A stretch of 64,000 bases of DNA, from NCBI GenBank assembly GCA_963800325.1, contig CAWDAQ010000002.1, positions 186,001-250,000 of the forward strand. Reading direction: 5' to 3'. The notes beneath the pieces are model-generated. The model did not search any database. It saw only the letters and a list, made by a program, of their open reading frames with translations, and was not told where the DNA came from. The position numbers and the translations under genes were made by a program. Below are positions 9,501-17,114 of the stretch, piece after piece (position 1 is the stretch's first letter; each line of letters starts with the position of its first letter). This stretch comes from CAWDAQ01 sp963800325. GTDB taxonomy: Bacteria > Actinomycetota > Actinomycetes > Actinomycetales > Dermatophilaceae.

Positions 9501-10384
9501 TCGGGGCCCTCGTCGTACTCGCCGAACTCGTTCGGCAGGCCGGCGTTGGGGTAGCAGGACACGAAGCAGTCCGCGACGCGGGACAGCTCGGCGACGTGCG
9601 GGCGCAGGTCCGCCGCGCCGAGGGCGCAGTTGAGCCCGACCGCGAGCGGGCGGGCGTGCCGGACCGAGTTCCAGAAGGCCTCGGGCACCTGCCCGGACAG
9701 GGTCCGGCCCGACGCGTCCGTGATCGTCCCCGAGATGATGACCGGCCAGCGCCGGCCCGTCTCCTCGAACAGGGTCTCGATCGCGAAGATCGCGGCCTTG
9801 GCGTTGAGGGTGTCGAACACGGTCTCGACGAGCAGGACGTCCACCCCGCCGTCGACGAGCGCCCGGGCCTGCTCGAGGTAGGCCGCGACGAGCTCGTCCC
9901 ACGTGACGTTCCGCAGCGCGGGGTCGTTGACGTCGGGCGAGATCGACGCGGTCCGGGTCGTCGGGCCGAGCGCGCCGAGGACGTACCGCGGCCGCTCGGG
10001 GGTGCGCGCGGTCATCTCGTCGCACGCGGCCCGGGCGAGCCGGGCCGCCGCGAGGTTGACCTCCCGGGCGGCGTCCTCGAGGCCGTAGTCGGCCAGGGAG
10101 ATCGCCTGCGCGCTGAACGTGTTGGTCCCGACGAGGTCGGCCCCGGCCTCGAGGTAGGTGCGGTGGATGCCGGCGACGACGTCGGGCCGGGTGAGGCAGA
10201 GGAGGTCGTTGTTGCCCCGCAGGTCCGCGTCGGCGTCGGCGAACCGCTCCCCGCGGAAGTCCTCCTCGGTGAGCTGCTGGGCCTGGATCATCGTCCCCAT
10301 CGCCCCGTCGAGCACGAGGATCCGCTCCCGCAGGAGCGCGCTGAGCTCCGCGGTCGCGTCGGGGCGGCGGTCGGTGTCGGGCAC
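6578..10384 (-). CDS. metH: Cobalamin-dependent methionine synthase
   Basis: A 1268-residue MetH that methylates homocysteine using methyl-tetrahydrofolate and methylcobalamin. The four modules appear in order: homocysteine domain (VLDGAMGTMIQ at the start, zinc cysteines in GLNCALG and GGCCGTTP), pterin domain (FVNIGERTNITGS), cobalamin cap and binding domain (TVKGDVHDIGKNIVG, with the lower-ligand histidine), and the SAM-dependent reactivation domain at the C-terminus. The GTG at 10384 is chosen; upstream in-frame ATGs add a proline/arginine-rich extension foreign to MetH. No cobalamin riboswitch was recognised in the 130-bp gap before the site-2 protease gene. Confidence 0.96.
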   Translation of the reverse strand: MPDTDRRPDATAELSALLRERILVLDGAMGTMIQAQQLTEEDFRGERFADADADLRGNNDLLCLTRPDVVAGIHRTYLEAGADLVGTNTFSAQAISLADYGLEDAAREVNLAAARLARAACDEMTARTPERPRYVLGALGPTTRTASISPDVNDPALRNVTWDELVAAYLEQARALVDGGVDVLLVETVFDTLNAKAAIFAIETLFEETGRRWPVIISGTITDASGRTLSGQVPEAFWNSVRHARPLAVGLNCALGAADLRPHVAELSRVADCFVSCYPNAGLPNEFGEYDEGPEDMAPVLGEFAGSGLVNLVGGCCGTTPEHVAAIAAAAARERPREVPSIPPALRLSGLEPLDVTTESLFVNIGERTNITGSARFRRLVRDGDFAAALAVARQQVENGAQVIDVNMDEGMIDGVAAMDRFLKLVASEPDICRVPVMVDSSKWEVIEAGLKTVQGKPVVNSISMKEGEEAFLERARTCRRYGAAVVVMAFDETGQADTLQRRREVCSRAYELLTERVGFPAEDVIFDPNVFAVATGIEEHARYGLDFIEATRWIKESLPGALVSGGVSNVSFSFRGNAAVREAIHAVFLFHAIRAGMDMGIVNAGSLAVYDEVDPELRERVEDVVLARRPDATERLLEVAERYRRDGAEEAASEAHWRSLPLEERITHALVKGIDDHVEEDTEALRAAIAARGGRPLEVIEGPLMDGMGVVGELFGSGRMFLPQVVKSARVMKKAVAYLIPFIEADKAADGGGAPTAKGTVVLATVKGDVHDIGKNIVGVVLQCNNYEVIDLGVMVPGQKILATATEVGADVVGLSGLITPSLDEMVQVAGEMERQGFEVPLLVGGATTSRAHTAVKIDEQYHGPVVWVKDASRSVPTVAGLLSETRRPALLADVEADYAALRERHAAKQTERPLLGHAEARGNRTPIDWSSHRPVRPRMLAGGEGSADGSGGGAGGSAASPASPVRQFEDYPLGELVDYIDWTPFFAAWEMRGRYPDILHNPASGEAARRLYDDARRMLDRVVSQRWLRASGVVGLFPANTVGEDDIEVYADEDRTQVRATLRMLRQQGRHRTGVPNRSLADFVAPRETGLADHVGAFAVTAGLGSAEKVAEFKAAVDDYSAILLESLADRLAEAFAERLHERVRTELWGYASAERLDNEALIAERYAGIRPAPGYPACPDHTEKQTLWDLLDVRRRTGIELTESMAMWPGAAVSGWYFAHPESQYFVVGRLGRDQVEDYAARKGWTLAEAERWLAPNLGYLPDED

Positions 10385-10514
10385 GAGTGTGGCGCGGGGG
10401 TGGGAGGGGCGTCCGCGGTGGCCGCCGGGGTGGTCGCCTCCCAGTATGGACGGCAGCGGACCTGCGCCGACGGGGGCGTCCGACGGGCAGACGGCCCCGG
10501 ATAGGGTCGGCGTC

Positions 10515-11657
10515 ATGTCGAGCCCGTCGAGCCCGAGCGCGCCGGCCGGCGGGGCGCGCGCCGAGCGGTCCCCGGGGCTGCGGATCGCCACCGTCGCGGG
10601 GGTGCCGGTCTACGTCGGCGGGGGGTGGGCCGTCCTCGCCGTCCTCATCGTCGTCCTCGTCGGGGGCAACCTGTCCTACACCCGCCCCGACCTCGGCGTC
10701 CTCGTCTACGGCGTCGCGGCGCTCTACGCCGTGCTGCTGCTCGTCGCGGTGCTCGTCCACGAGGCCGCCCACGCCCTCGTCGCCCGGGCCTACGGGCTGC
10801 CGGTGCACCGGGTCGTCGCCGACCTCTGGGGCGGGCACACCGCCTACGACCCGACCGGGTCCAGCGCGGTCTCGACCGCACTGGTCGCCGTCGTCGGACC
10901 CGCCTCGAACGGGCTGCTCGCGCTGCTCGCGTGGCTCGCGCTGCCGGTCGTCCCGGCCGGGGTGCCCGCGGGCCTGGTGCAGGCGTTCGCGTTCCTCAAC
11001 GCCGCGCTCGCGGTGTTCAACCTCCTGCCCGGGCTGCCGCTCGACGGCGGCCAGCTGCTCGAGGCCGGGGTGTGGGGCGCGACCCGCAACCGCAACCTCG
11101 GCAAGGTCGTCGCCGGCTGGGCCGGCCGGGTCGTCGCCGCGCTCGTCGTGCTGTGGTTCGTCGGCCGGCCGCTGCTGCAGGGGCAGGGGTTCGACGCGGG
11201 GTACTCGGTGTGGTTCCTCCTCATCGCCGGGTTCCTCTGGATGGGGGCCTCCTCCGCGATCCGCCAGGGCCGGGTGCTCGACCGGATCAGCAGGGTGGCG
11301 CTCGGGCGCGTCCTGCACCCCGCGACCGGCGTCGGCCCGGGCACGAGCGTCGCCGACGCGATCCGGGTGCCCGGCGTGCCGGTCGTCCTCGACGCGGCCG
11401 GGAGCCCGGTCGGCCTGCTCGCCACCGAGGCGGTCGGCGCCGTCCCGGAGGAGGCCCGGGCCAGCACACCCGTGGACGCGGTCACCCAGCCGCAGCCGGA
11501 CGGATGGGCGGTCGAGGCCGACCCGGCCGGCGACGTGCTGCCCGTCGTCCACTCGCTGCAGGGCACCCGGGGCGCGGTCAGCGCGGTCACCTGGCAGGGA
11601 CGCCTCGTCGGCGTCGTCACCGCCGCCGACGTCAACGCCGCCGTCGCCGAGAACTAG
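10515..11657 (+). CDS. Site-2 protease family membrane metalloprotease with CBS-like C-terminus
   Basis: A 380-residue M50 intramembrane protease. The zinc motif is HEAAH (near residue 80) and the third ligand is in LLPGLPLDGGQLLEAG. About six hydrophobic segments precede a C-terminal region of about 140 residues resembling CBS domains (VADAIRVPGVPVVLDAAG). It fits the Rip3-like actinobacterial S2P group next to trmI; the substrate is unknown. TAGGGT at 10502-10507 with ATG at 10515 indicates a leaderless mRNA. The gene is divergent from metH. Confidence 0.92.
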   Translation: MSSPSSPSAPAGGARAERSPGLRIATVAGVPVYVGGGWAVLAVLIVVLVGGNLSYTRPDLGVLVYGVAALYAVLLLVAVLVHEAAHALVARAYGLPVHRVVADLWGGHTAYDPTGSSAVSTALVAVVGPASNGLLALLAWLALPVVPAGVPAGLVQAFAFLNAALAVFNLLPGLPLDGGQLLEAGVWGATRNRNLGKVVAGWAGRVVAALVVLWFVGRPLLQGQGFDAGYSVWFLLIAGFLWMGASSAIRQGRVLDRISRVALGRVLHPATGVGPGTSVADAIRVPGVPVVLDAAGSPVGLLATEAVGAVPEEARASTPVDAVTQPQPDGWAVEADPAGDVLPVVHSLQGTRGAVSAVTWQGRLVGVVTAADVNAAVAEN

Positions 11658-11668
11658 ACTCACCCGCC

Positions 11669-12715
11669 ATGACCGTGACCGGCGAGGAGCACCGCAGGGG
11701 ACCGTTCCGGCCCGGGGACCGGGTCCAGCTGACCGACCCCAAGGGCCGGATGCACACGATCACGCTGCACCCGGGCCGGCAGTTCCACACCCACCGCGGC
11801 CACGTCGCCCACGACGAGCTCATCGGCGCCCCCGACGGCTCGACCGTGACCAACACCGCCGGGGTGACCTACCTCGCGCTCCGGCCGCTGCTCGCCGACT
11901 ACGTCATGTCGATGCCCCGCGGCGCCGCGGTGGTCTACCCGAAGGACTCCGGGCAGATCGTCGCGATGGGCGACGTGTTCCCCGGCGCCCGGGTCGTCGA
12001 GGCCGGGGTGGGGTCCGGGGCCCTGTCGATGTCCCTGCTGCGCGCGGTCGGCGAGCACGGCACGCTGCACTCCTTCGAGCGGCGCGAGGACTTCGCCGAC
12101 ATCGCCCGCGCCAACGCCCGGACCTTCTTCGGCGGGGACCACCCGGCGTGGACGGTCACCGTCGGCGACCTCGTCGAGGAGCTGCCCCGGCACGTCGAGC
12201 CCGGCGCCGTCGACCGTGTCGTCCTCGACATGCTCGCGCCCTGGGACTGCCTCGGGGTCGTCGGCGACGCCCTCGCCCCGGGCGGGGTGCTCGTCTGCTA
12301 CGTCGCGACCGCCACCCAGCTCAGCCGGGTCGCGGAGTCGGTGCGCGACCACGGCGGCTACACCGAGCCGCAGGCGTGGGAGTCGCTCGTGCGCGGCTGG
12401 CACCTGGAGGGCCTCGCGGTGCGCCCGCAGCACCGGATGCACGGACACACCGGGTTCCTCGTCAGCACCCGGCGGCTCGCCCCCGGCGTGGCGCCGCCGC
12501 CGCGCAAGCGCCGTCCGGCGCCCGCCGCGCGCGTCGAGGACGCGGGTCGCCCCGGCGGCGGGACCGATCCCGCGACGGTGCCGGGGTGGACCGCACCGGC
12601 CGCCCCGGCGCAGGAGTGGACCGAGGACGACCTCGGCGAGCGGGTGCCGTCGGCGAAGAAGGTCCGGCGGGTTCGCCGGACTGTGACCGAGACCTCCGGC
12701 GGCGGCGAGGCCTAG
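11669..12715 (+). CDS. trmI: tRNA (adenine-58-N1)-methyltransferase TrmI
   Basis: A 348-residue class I SAM methyltransferase that makes m1A58 in the tRNA T-loop. FRPGDRVQLTDPKGRMHTI and FHTHRGHVAHDELIG are the N-terminal beta domain. VVEAGVGSGALSMSLLRAVG is the SAM-binding loop and VDRVVLDMLAPWDCL the catalytic strand. A basic Pro/Arg-rich tail of about 70 residues is added compared with the core enzyme. TAGACT at 11655-11660 lies 8 nt before the ATG. It stands directly upstream of arc, as in mycobacteria. Confidence 0.95.
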   Translation: MTVTGEEHRRGPFRPGDRVQLTDPKGRMHTITLHPGRQFHTHRGHVAHDELIGAPDGSTVTNTAGVTYLALRPLLADYVMSMPRGAAVVYPKDSGQIVAMGDVFPGARVVEAGVGSGALSMSLLRAVGEHGTLHSFERREDFADIARANARTFFGGDHPAWTVTVGDLVEELPRHVEPGAVDRVVLDMLAPWDCLGVVGDALAPGGVLVCYVATATQLSRVAESVRDHGGYTEPQAWESLVRGWHLEGLAVRPQHRMHGHTGFLVSTRRLAPGVAPPPRKRRPAPAARVEDAGRPGGGTDPATVPGWTAPAAPAQEWTEDDLGERVPSAKKVRRVRRTVTETSGGGEA

Positions 12716-12726
12716 CGGGTTATCGT
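12715..12726 (+). promoter_or_regulatory. Promoter core upstream of arc
   Basis: GCGGGTTATCGT at 12715-12726 contains a TATCGT -10 hexamer. The same 12-mer occurs at 21868-21879 before the FKBP lipoprotein gene. Both genes then have a leader of about 40-50 nt, unlike the leaderless neighbours. No convincing -35 is visible. Confidence 0.5.
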
Positions 12727-12775
12727 CGGTGGACCACCGCTGCGCGGGCGGACCCTTCGGAGCAAGGAGCCGACC

Positions 12776-14509
12776 ATGACCGACGAGAACCGGCACGAGG
12801 AGCACGAGGCCGCCCGGGAGCGCGAACGGCTCCAGGCGGAGGTCGCGGCGCTGCGCGACCGGATCGGGACCTCGCCCCGCTCCCGCGAGCTGGAGAACAA
12901 GGTCCTCCAGCTCCAGTCCCACGTCGCGACGATCTCGGCCCAGAACGAACGGCTCGTGCGGACCCTGAAGGAGGCCCGCGAGCAGATCGTCTCCCTCAAG
13001 GCCGAGGTCGACCGGCTCGCCCAGCCGCCGGCGGCGTACGCGGTCGTCGTCGAGGTCCGCGAGGAGGGGACCGTCGACATCCTCACCGGCGGCCGGAAGA
13101 TGCAGGTCGCGGTGAGCCCGACGGTCTCGGCGGCCGAGCTGGCGCCCGGTCGCGAGGTCCGGCTCAACGAGGCGATGAACGTCGTCAGCGCCCACGGGTT
13201 CGAGCGCACCGGCGAGCTCGTCCTCGTCAAGGAGCTGCTCGGCGAGGACCGGGTGCTCGTCGTCGCGCACGCCGACGAGGAGCGGGTCTGCCGGATCGCC
13301 GACAGCCTCGTCAGCGAGCCCATCCGGGTGGGGGACGCCCTGCTGCTCGAGAGCCGCAGCGGCTTCGTCTACGAGCGGATCCCCAAGGCCGAGGTCGCCG
13401 ACCTCGTCCTCGAGGAGGTCCCGGACCTCTCCTACGACGACATCGGCGGCCTGGCCGGGCAGATCGAGGCGATCCGGGACGCGGTCGAGCTGCCGTACCT
13501 GCACGCCGACCTCTACGAGAGCCACCGGCTCAAGGCGCCCAAGGGGGTGCTGCTCTACGGCCCGCCCGGGTGCGGCAAGACGATGATCGCCAAGGCGGTC
13601 GCGGCCTCGCTCGCCCGGAAGGTCGCCGAGCGCGAGGGCAAGCCGCTGAGCAAGTCCTACTTCCTCAACATCAAGGGCCCCGAGCTGCTCAACAAGTACG
13701 TCGGGGAGACCGAGCGCCACATCCGGCTCATCTTCCAGCGGGCCCGGGAGAAGGCCAGCGGCGGAACCCCCGTCGTCGTGTTCTTCGACGAGATGGACAG
13801 CCTGTTCCGCACCCGCGGGTCCGGTGTCTCCTCCGACGTGGAGACGACGATCGTCCCCCAGCTCCTCGCGGAGATCGACGGCGTCGAGGGCCTGGAGAAC
13901 GTCATCGTCATCGGCGCGACGAACCGGGAGGACATGATCGACCCGGCGATCCTGCGCCCGGGCCGGCTCGACGTGAAGATCAAGATCGAGCGCCCGGACG
14001 CCGAGAGCGCACGGGACATCTTCACGAAGTACCTCACCGAGGGCCTGCCGCTGCACGCCGACGACGTCGCCGAGAACGGCGGCTCCGAGCTGGCGACGGT
14101 CGAGGCGATGATCGACGCGGTCGTCGCGCGGATGTACTCCGAGCAGGAGGAGAACCGGTTCCTCGAGGTCACCTACTCCGGCGGGGACAAGGAGATCCTC
14201 TACTTCAAGGACTTCAACTCCGGGGCGATGATCCAGAACATCGTCGACCGCGCGAAGAAGATGGCGATCAAGGACTACCTGACCACGGGCCAGCTCGGGA
14301 TCCGGGTCGACCACCTGCTCGCGAGCTGCGTCGACGAGTTCAAGGAGAACGAGGACCTGCCGAACACGACGAACCCGGACGACTGGGCCCGGATCTCCGG
14401 CAAGAAGGGGGAGCGGATCGTCTACGTCCGCACCCTCATCTCGGGCAAGTCCGGCGCCGAGCCCGGCCGGACCATCGACACGGTCACCAACACCGGCCAG
14501 TACCTCTGA
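12776..14509 (+). CDS. arc: Proteasomal ATPase ARC (Mpa)
   Basis: A 577-residue AAA+ ATPase that recognises Pup, unfolds tagged proteins and feeds them into the 20S core. The coiled coil (about residues 10-80, ELENKVLQLQSHVATIS) binds Pup, tandem OB folds follow, and the AAA module has Walker A GPPGCGKT and Walker B VVFFDEMDSLF. The last residues TNTGQYL give the GQYL docking tail for the proteasome alpha ring. AAGGAG precedes the ATG. It is co-oriented with dop-pup-prcBA but is separated from them by three reverse-strand genes. Confidence 0.98.
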   Translation: MTDENRHEEHEAARERERLQAEVAALRDRIGTSPRSRELENKVLQLQSHVATISAQNERLVRTLKEAREQIVSLKAEVDRLAQPPAAYAVVVEVREEGTVDILTGGRKMQVAVSPTVSAAELAPGREVRLNEAMNVVSAHGFERTGELVLVKELLGEDRVLVVAHADEERVCRIADSLVSEPIRVGDALLLESRSGFVYERIPKAEVADLVLEEVPDLSYDDIGGLAGQIEAIRDAVELPYLHADLYESHRLKAPKGVLLYGPPGCGKTMIAKAVAASLARKVAEREGKPLSKSYFLNIKGPELLNKYVGETERHIRLIFQRAREKASGGTPVVVFFDEMDSLFRTRGSGVSSDVETTIVPQLLAEIDGVEGLENVIVIGATNREDMIDPAILRPGRLDVKIKIERPDAESARDIFTKYLTEGLPLHADDVAENGGSELATVEAMIDAVVARMYSEQEENRFLEVTYSGGDKEILYFKDFNSGAMIQNIVDRAKKMAIKDYLTTGQLGIRVDHLLASCVDEFKENEDLPNTTNPDDWARISGKKGERIVYVRTLISGKSGAEPGRTIDTVTNTGQYL

Positions 14510-14524
14510 CCCGGCCCCGAAAAC

Positions 14525-14634
14525 CGCACTTCGTGCCCGCTTGGCCGCGGCAAGCGCCCGATTCGTCCGGGTGCGCGCGGCCGAACGGGCACGAAGTGCG
14601 AGGTACGGGACTGGCCGAACGGGCACGAAGTGCG
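14525..14634. repeat. 22-bp repeat, two direct copies and one inverted copy
   Basis: Copies at 14579-14600 and 14613-14634 share the core GGGCACGAAGTGCG and are identical over 22 bp. A near-identical inverted copy lies at 14525-14546 (CGCACTTCGTGCCCG). The direct copies extend their similarity to a 34-bp period. The element lies between convergent arc and ligD, so the inverted pair may also act as a bidirectional terminator. Confidence 0.85.
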
Positions 14635-14644
14635 GGGTACGGCA

Positions 14645-15607
14645 TCAGGAGGTCGCGGGAGGGGTCTCCTCGCCCTCACGCTCGTCCCGGGCCGCCCACT
14701 CCAGCAGCGGCTCGAGCGAGTGCGCGACGTCGTCGATCCCGGCGTGGAGGTCACCGAGCCGGGCGAAGCGCTCCGGGACGGTCGCGATCGTCAGGTCCTG
14801 GGGCTCGACGTCGGCGACCTCGTCCCACGTCACCGGGGTCGACACGGTCCCGTGCGGGGTGCCGCGGACGCTGTAGGCCGCGGCGATGGTGTGGTCCCGT
14901 GCGTTCTGGTTCCAGTCGACGAACAGGTCGGACGGCGAGCGGTCCCGGCGCCACCACGAGGTCGTCACCCCCGGCATCCGGCGGGCCACCTCCCGGGCGA
15001 ACGCGTGCGCGGCCCGCCGGACGTCCTCGAAGCCCCAGCGCGGCTCGATCCGGACGTAGACGTGCAGCCCCCGGCCGCCGGAGGTCTTCGGGTAGCCGGT
15101 CATCCCGAGCTCGCCCAGGACCTCGCGGACCACGCCCGCGCCGTCCCGGACCACCTCGAACGGGCAGTCCGGCATCGGGTCGAGGTCGATCCGCCACTCG
15201 TCGGGCCGCTCGGTGTCGGCCCGTCGGCTGTTCCACGGGTGGAACTCGACGGTCGACATCTGCACCGCCCAGAGCACGCTGCCGACCTCGGTGACGCACA
15301 GCTCGTCGACGTCCCGGTCGAACCGGGGGAAGTGGATGCTCACCGTCTCGACCCAGTCCGGGGCGCCGCGGGGGAGGCGCTTCTGGTGGACCTTCTCCCC
15401 GTCCACCCCGTCGGGAAACCGGTGGAGCATGCACGGACGCTCCCGCAGCGCCCGCACGATGCCGTCGCCGACGGCGAGGTAGTACCGCGCGAGGTCGAGC
15501 TTGGTCTCCCCGCGCTCGGAGAAGTACACCCGGTCCGGGCTCGTCAGCCGGACCGTCCGCCCGCCGGCCTCGAGCTCGACCGGCGGCGCCCCCTCACCCC
15601 GTGGCAC
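14645..15607 (-). CDS. Stand-alone LigD-type polymerase (primase-like PolDom) protein
   Basis: A 320-residue protein equal to the polymerase domain of LigD, used in non-homologous end joining. Visible motifs are YYLAVGDGIVRALRERPCML, EWRIDLDPMPD with the metal-binding aspartates, and TSGGRGLHVYVRIEP with the nucleotide-binding histidine. DWNQNARDHTIAAAYSVRG is also typical. There is no ligase or nuclease domain and no Ku gene nearby, so partners must be elsewhere. It starts at GTG 15607 and overlaps the DUF3054 gene by 14 bp, forming an operon with it and prs. Confidence 0.93.
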   Translation of the reverse strand: MPRGEGAPPVELEAGGRTVRLTSPDRVYFSERGETKLDLARYYLAVGDGIVRALRERPCMLHRFPDGVDGEKVHQKRLPRGAPDWVETVSIHFPRFDRDVDELCVTEVGSVLWAVQMSTVEFHPWNSRRADTERPDEWRIDLDPMPDCPFEVVRDGAGVVREVLGELGMTGYPKTSGGRGLHVYVRIEPRWGFEDVRRAAHAFAREVARRMPGVTTSWWRRDRSPSDLFVDWNQNARDHTIAAAYSVRGTPHGTVSTPVTWDEVADVEPQDLTIATVPERFARLGDLHAGIDDVAHSLEPLLEWAARDEREGEETPPATS

Positions 15608-15989
15608 GGACCCGCACGACGCCCGCGAACAGACGCCAGCCGACGAGGAACACCCCGAGGACGAGCGTGGCGACGACGACGAACGACCACGCGGTGCCCG
15701 CCCCCGTGACGGCCCGCAGCAGCATCCCGAGGACGACGGTCACCGCCCACACCGTGATCCCGTGCCGGACCCGGGAGGGCCAGGCGTGGGAGAGCGCCCG
15801 GACGGCGGCCCAGCCCGCGGCGGCCCCGACGAGGAACGGCGCCGCCGTCGCGAGCACGCCTCCGGCGGCCATCGACTCCTCGTGGCTGGTCCGGCCGATC
15901 GCGGCGAACACGATCACGAGGAGGGCGTCCAGCGGCGCGGCGAGGGCAGCCGGGACCCGCTGGCGCAGGATCCGCTCCACGCCGGTCAC
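15594..15989 (-). CDS. DUF3054 family membrane protein
   Basis: A 131-residue hydrophobic protein with about four membrane segments. Family features are DALLVIVFAAIGRTSHEE near the start, a central LVGAAAGWAAVRAL helix, and the C-terminal FLVGWRLFAG. Function is unknown. Its GTG start overlaps the prs stop by 4 bp (GTGA) and its end overlaps the LigD-type gene, indicating coupled translation in a three-gene operon. Confidence 0.85.
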   Translation of the reverse strand: MTGVERILRQRVPAALAAPLDALLVIVFAAIGRTSHEESMAAGGVLATAAPFLVGAAAGWAAVRALSHAWPSRVRHGITVWAVTVVLGMLLRAVTGAGTAWSFVVVATLVLGVFLVGWRLFAGVVRVRATG

Positions 15990-16972
15990 CGCTGCCGGTC
16001 GAACAGCGACGGCTGCGGCGGGGCGTACTGCGGGTCGACCCCGTCGAACAGGCTCGAGACCGACTCACCGGCGTGGATGCGGGCGATCGCCTCGGCGAAC
16101 AGGCCGGCCACCGAGCGGACCTGCAGCTCGGGCCACCCGGTGGGCGCGGGCACCGTGTCGGTCGTCACGACCTGGCTGAGCATGGGGTGCCCGCGCAGCC
16201 GCTCCACGGCCCGGCCGGTGAACAGCCCGTGGGTGCACGCGACCGCCGCCTCGTCGCAGCCGAACTCCCGCAGCCGGGTCAGCAACTCGACGATCGAGCC
16301 GCCGGTGGCGATCTCGTCGTCGAGGACGATGGCGCGCTTGCCGACGACGTCCCCGACGATGGCGTCGATGACGACCGTGTCGTCGCCCTTGCGCTGCTTG
16401 GACCCGGCGGCGACGGGCAGGCCGAGCAGTCGGGCGAACTGGGTCGCGGTCTTGGCGTTGCCGAGGTCGGGGGAGACGACGACGGTGTCGCGCAGGTCGG
16501 TGCCGCGGAAGTGGTCGGCGAGGATCCCGATCGCGGTGAGGTGGTCGACCGGGACCGAGAAGAACCCGTGGACCTGCGGGGCGTGCAGGGCCATCGTCAG
16601 CACCCGGTGGACCCCGGCGGCGACGAGCATGTCGGCGACGAGGCGGCCGCCGAGCGAGATCCGCGAGGCGTCCTTCTTGTCCGAGCGGGCGTAGGCGTAG
16701 TGGGGGATCACCGCGGTGATCTGCGACGCGGACGCGCCCTTCGCGGCGTCGACCATGAGCAGGAGCTCCATGAGCGACTCCTGCGTCGGCGGGACGAGCG
16801 GCTGGATGATGTACACGTCCCGCTGCCGGCAGTTCGCGTGCAGCTGCGCCTGGAGGCAGTCGTTGCTGAACCGGGTCGTCACCGACCGGGAGAGCGGGAC
16901 CCCGAGCTCGGAGCAGACCCGCCGGGCGAGCTGTTCGTGGGCGCTTCCGGAGAAGACGACGATGTCCCGCAT
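15986..16972 (-). CDS. prs: Ribose-phosphate pyrophosphokinase (PRPP synthetase-like)
   Basis: A 328-residue PRPP synthetase-family protein starting MRDIVVFSGSAHEQLA. The flexible ATP loop is recognisable (YARSDKKDASRISLGGRLVA). VVSPDLGNAKTATQFA and the PRPP-binding loop IVLDDEIATGGSIVE are intact, although DDEIATGG differs from the usual DD-x-I-D-TGGT. It may be a paralogue rather than the housekeeping enzyme, so the symbol marks family membership. The ATG at 16972 is preferred; GAGGGAC lies just upstream, and a TAGGCT -10 lies further up in a leader of about 30 nt. First gene of the operon with DUF3054 and ligD-pol. Confidence 0.85.
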   Translation of the reverse strand: MRDIVVFSGSAHEQLARRVCSELGVPLSRSVTTRFSNDCLQAQLHANCRQRDVYIIQPLVPPTQESLMELLLMVDAAKGASASQITAVIPHYAYARSDKKDASRISLGGRLVADMLVAAGVHRVLTMALHAPQVHGFFSVPVDHLTAIGILADHFRGTDLRDTVVVSPDLGNAKTATQFARLLGLPVAAGSKQRKGDDTVVIDAIVGDVVGKRAIVLDDEIATGGSIVELLTRLREFGCDEAAVACTHGLFTGRAVERLRGHPMLSQVVTTDTVPAPTGWPELQVRSVAGLFAEAIARIHAGESVSSLFDGVDPQYAPPQPSLFDRQR

Positions 16973-17114
16973 CAGGTCCCTCGGGTCGACGTAACCGTGT
17001 CCCCGGAAGCCTAGCGGCGCCACCCGGGCGGCACACCCCGCGTCCGGGTGCCGGTCCCGCGCGCCGCGGGAGGCGCTCCCGGGGGCGGGTGGGCCGCTGA
17101 CCTAGGCTGACGTC

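Noticed and set aside
10385..10514. Cobalamin or SAM riboswitch upstream of metH
   Set aside because: The 130-bp gap lacks a recognisable B12 box or SAM-aptamer stems and also contains the divergent protease promoter.
14645..17023. Defence or NHEJ island (LigD polymerase plus neighbours)
   Set aside because: No Ku, ligase or nuclease partner is present, and prs and DUF3054 have no known defence link.
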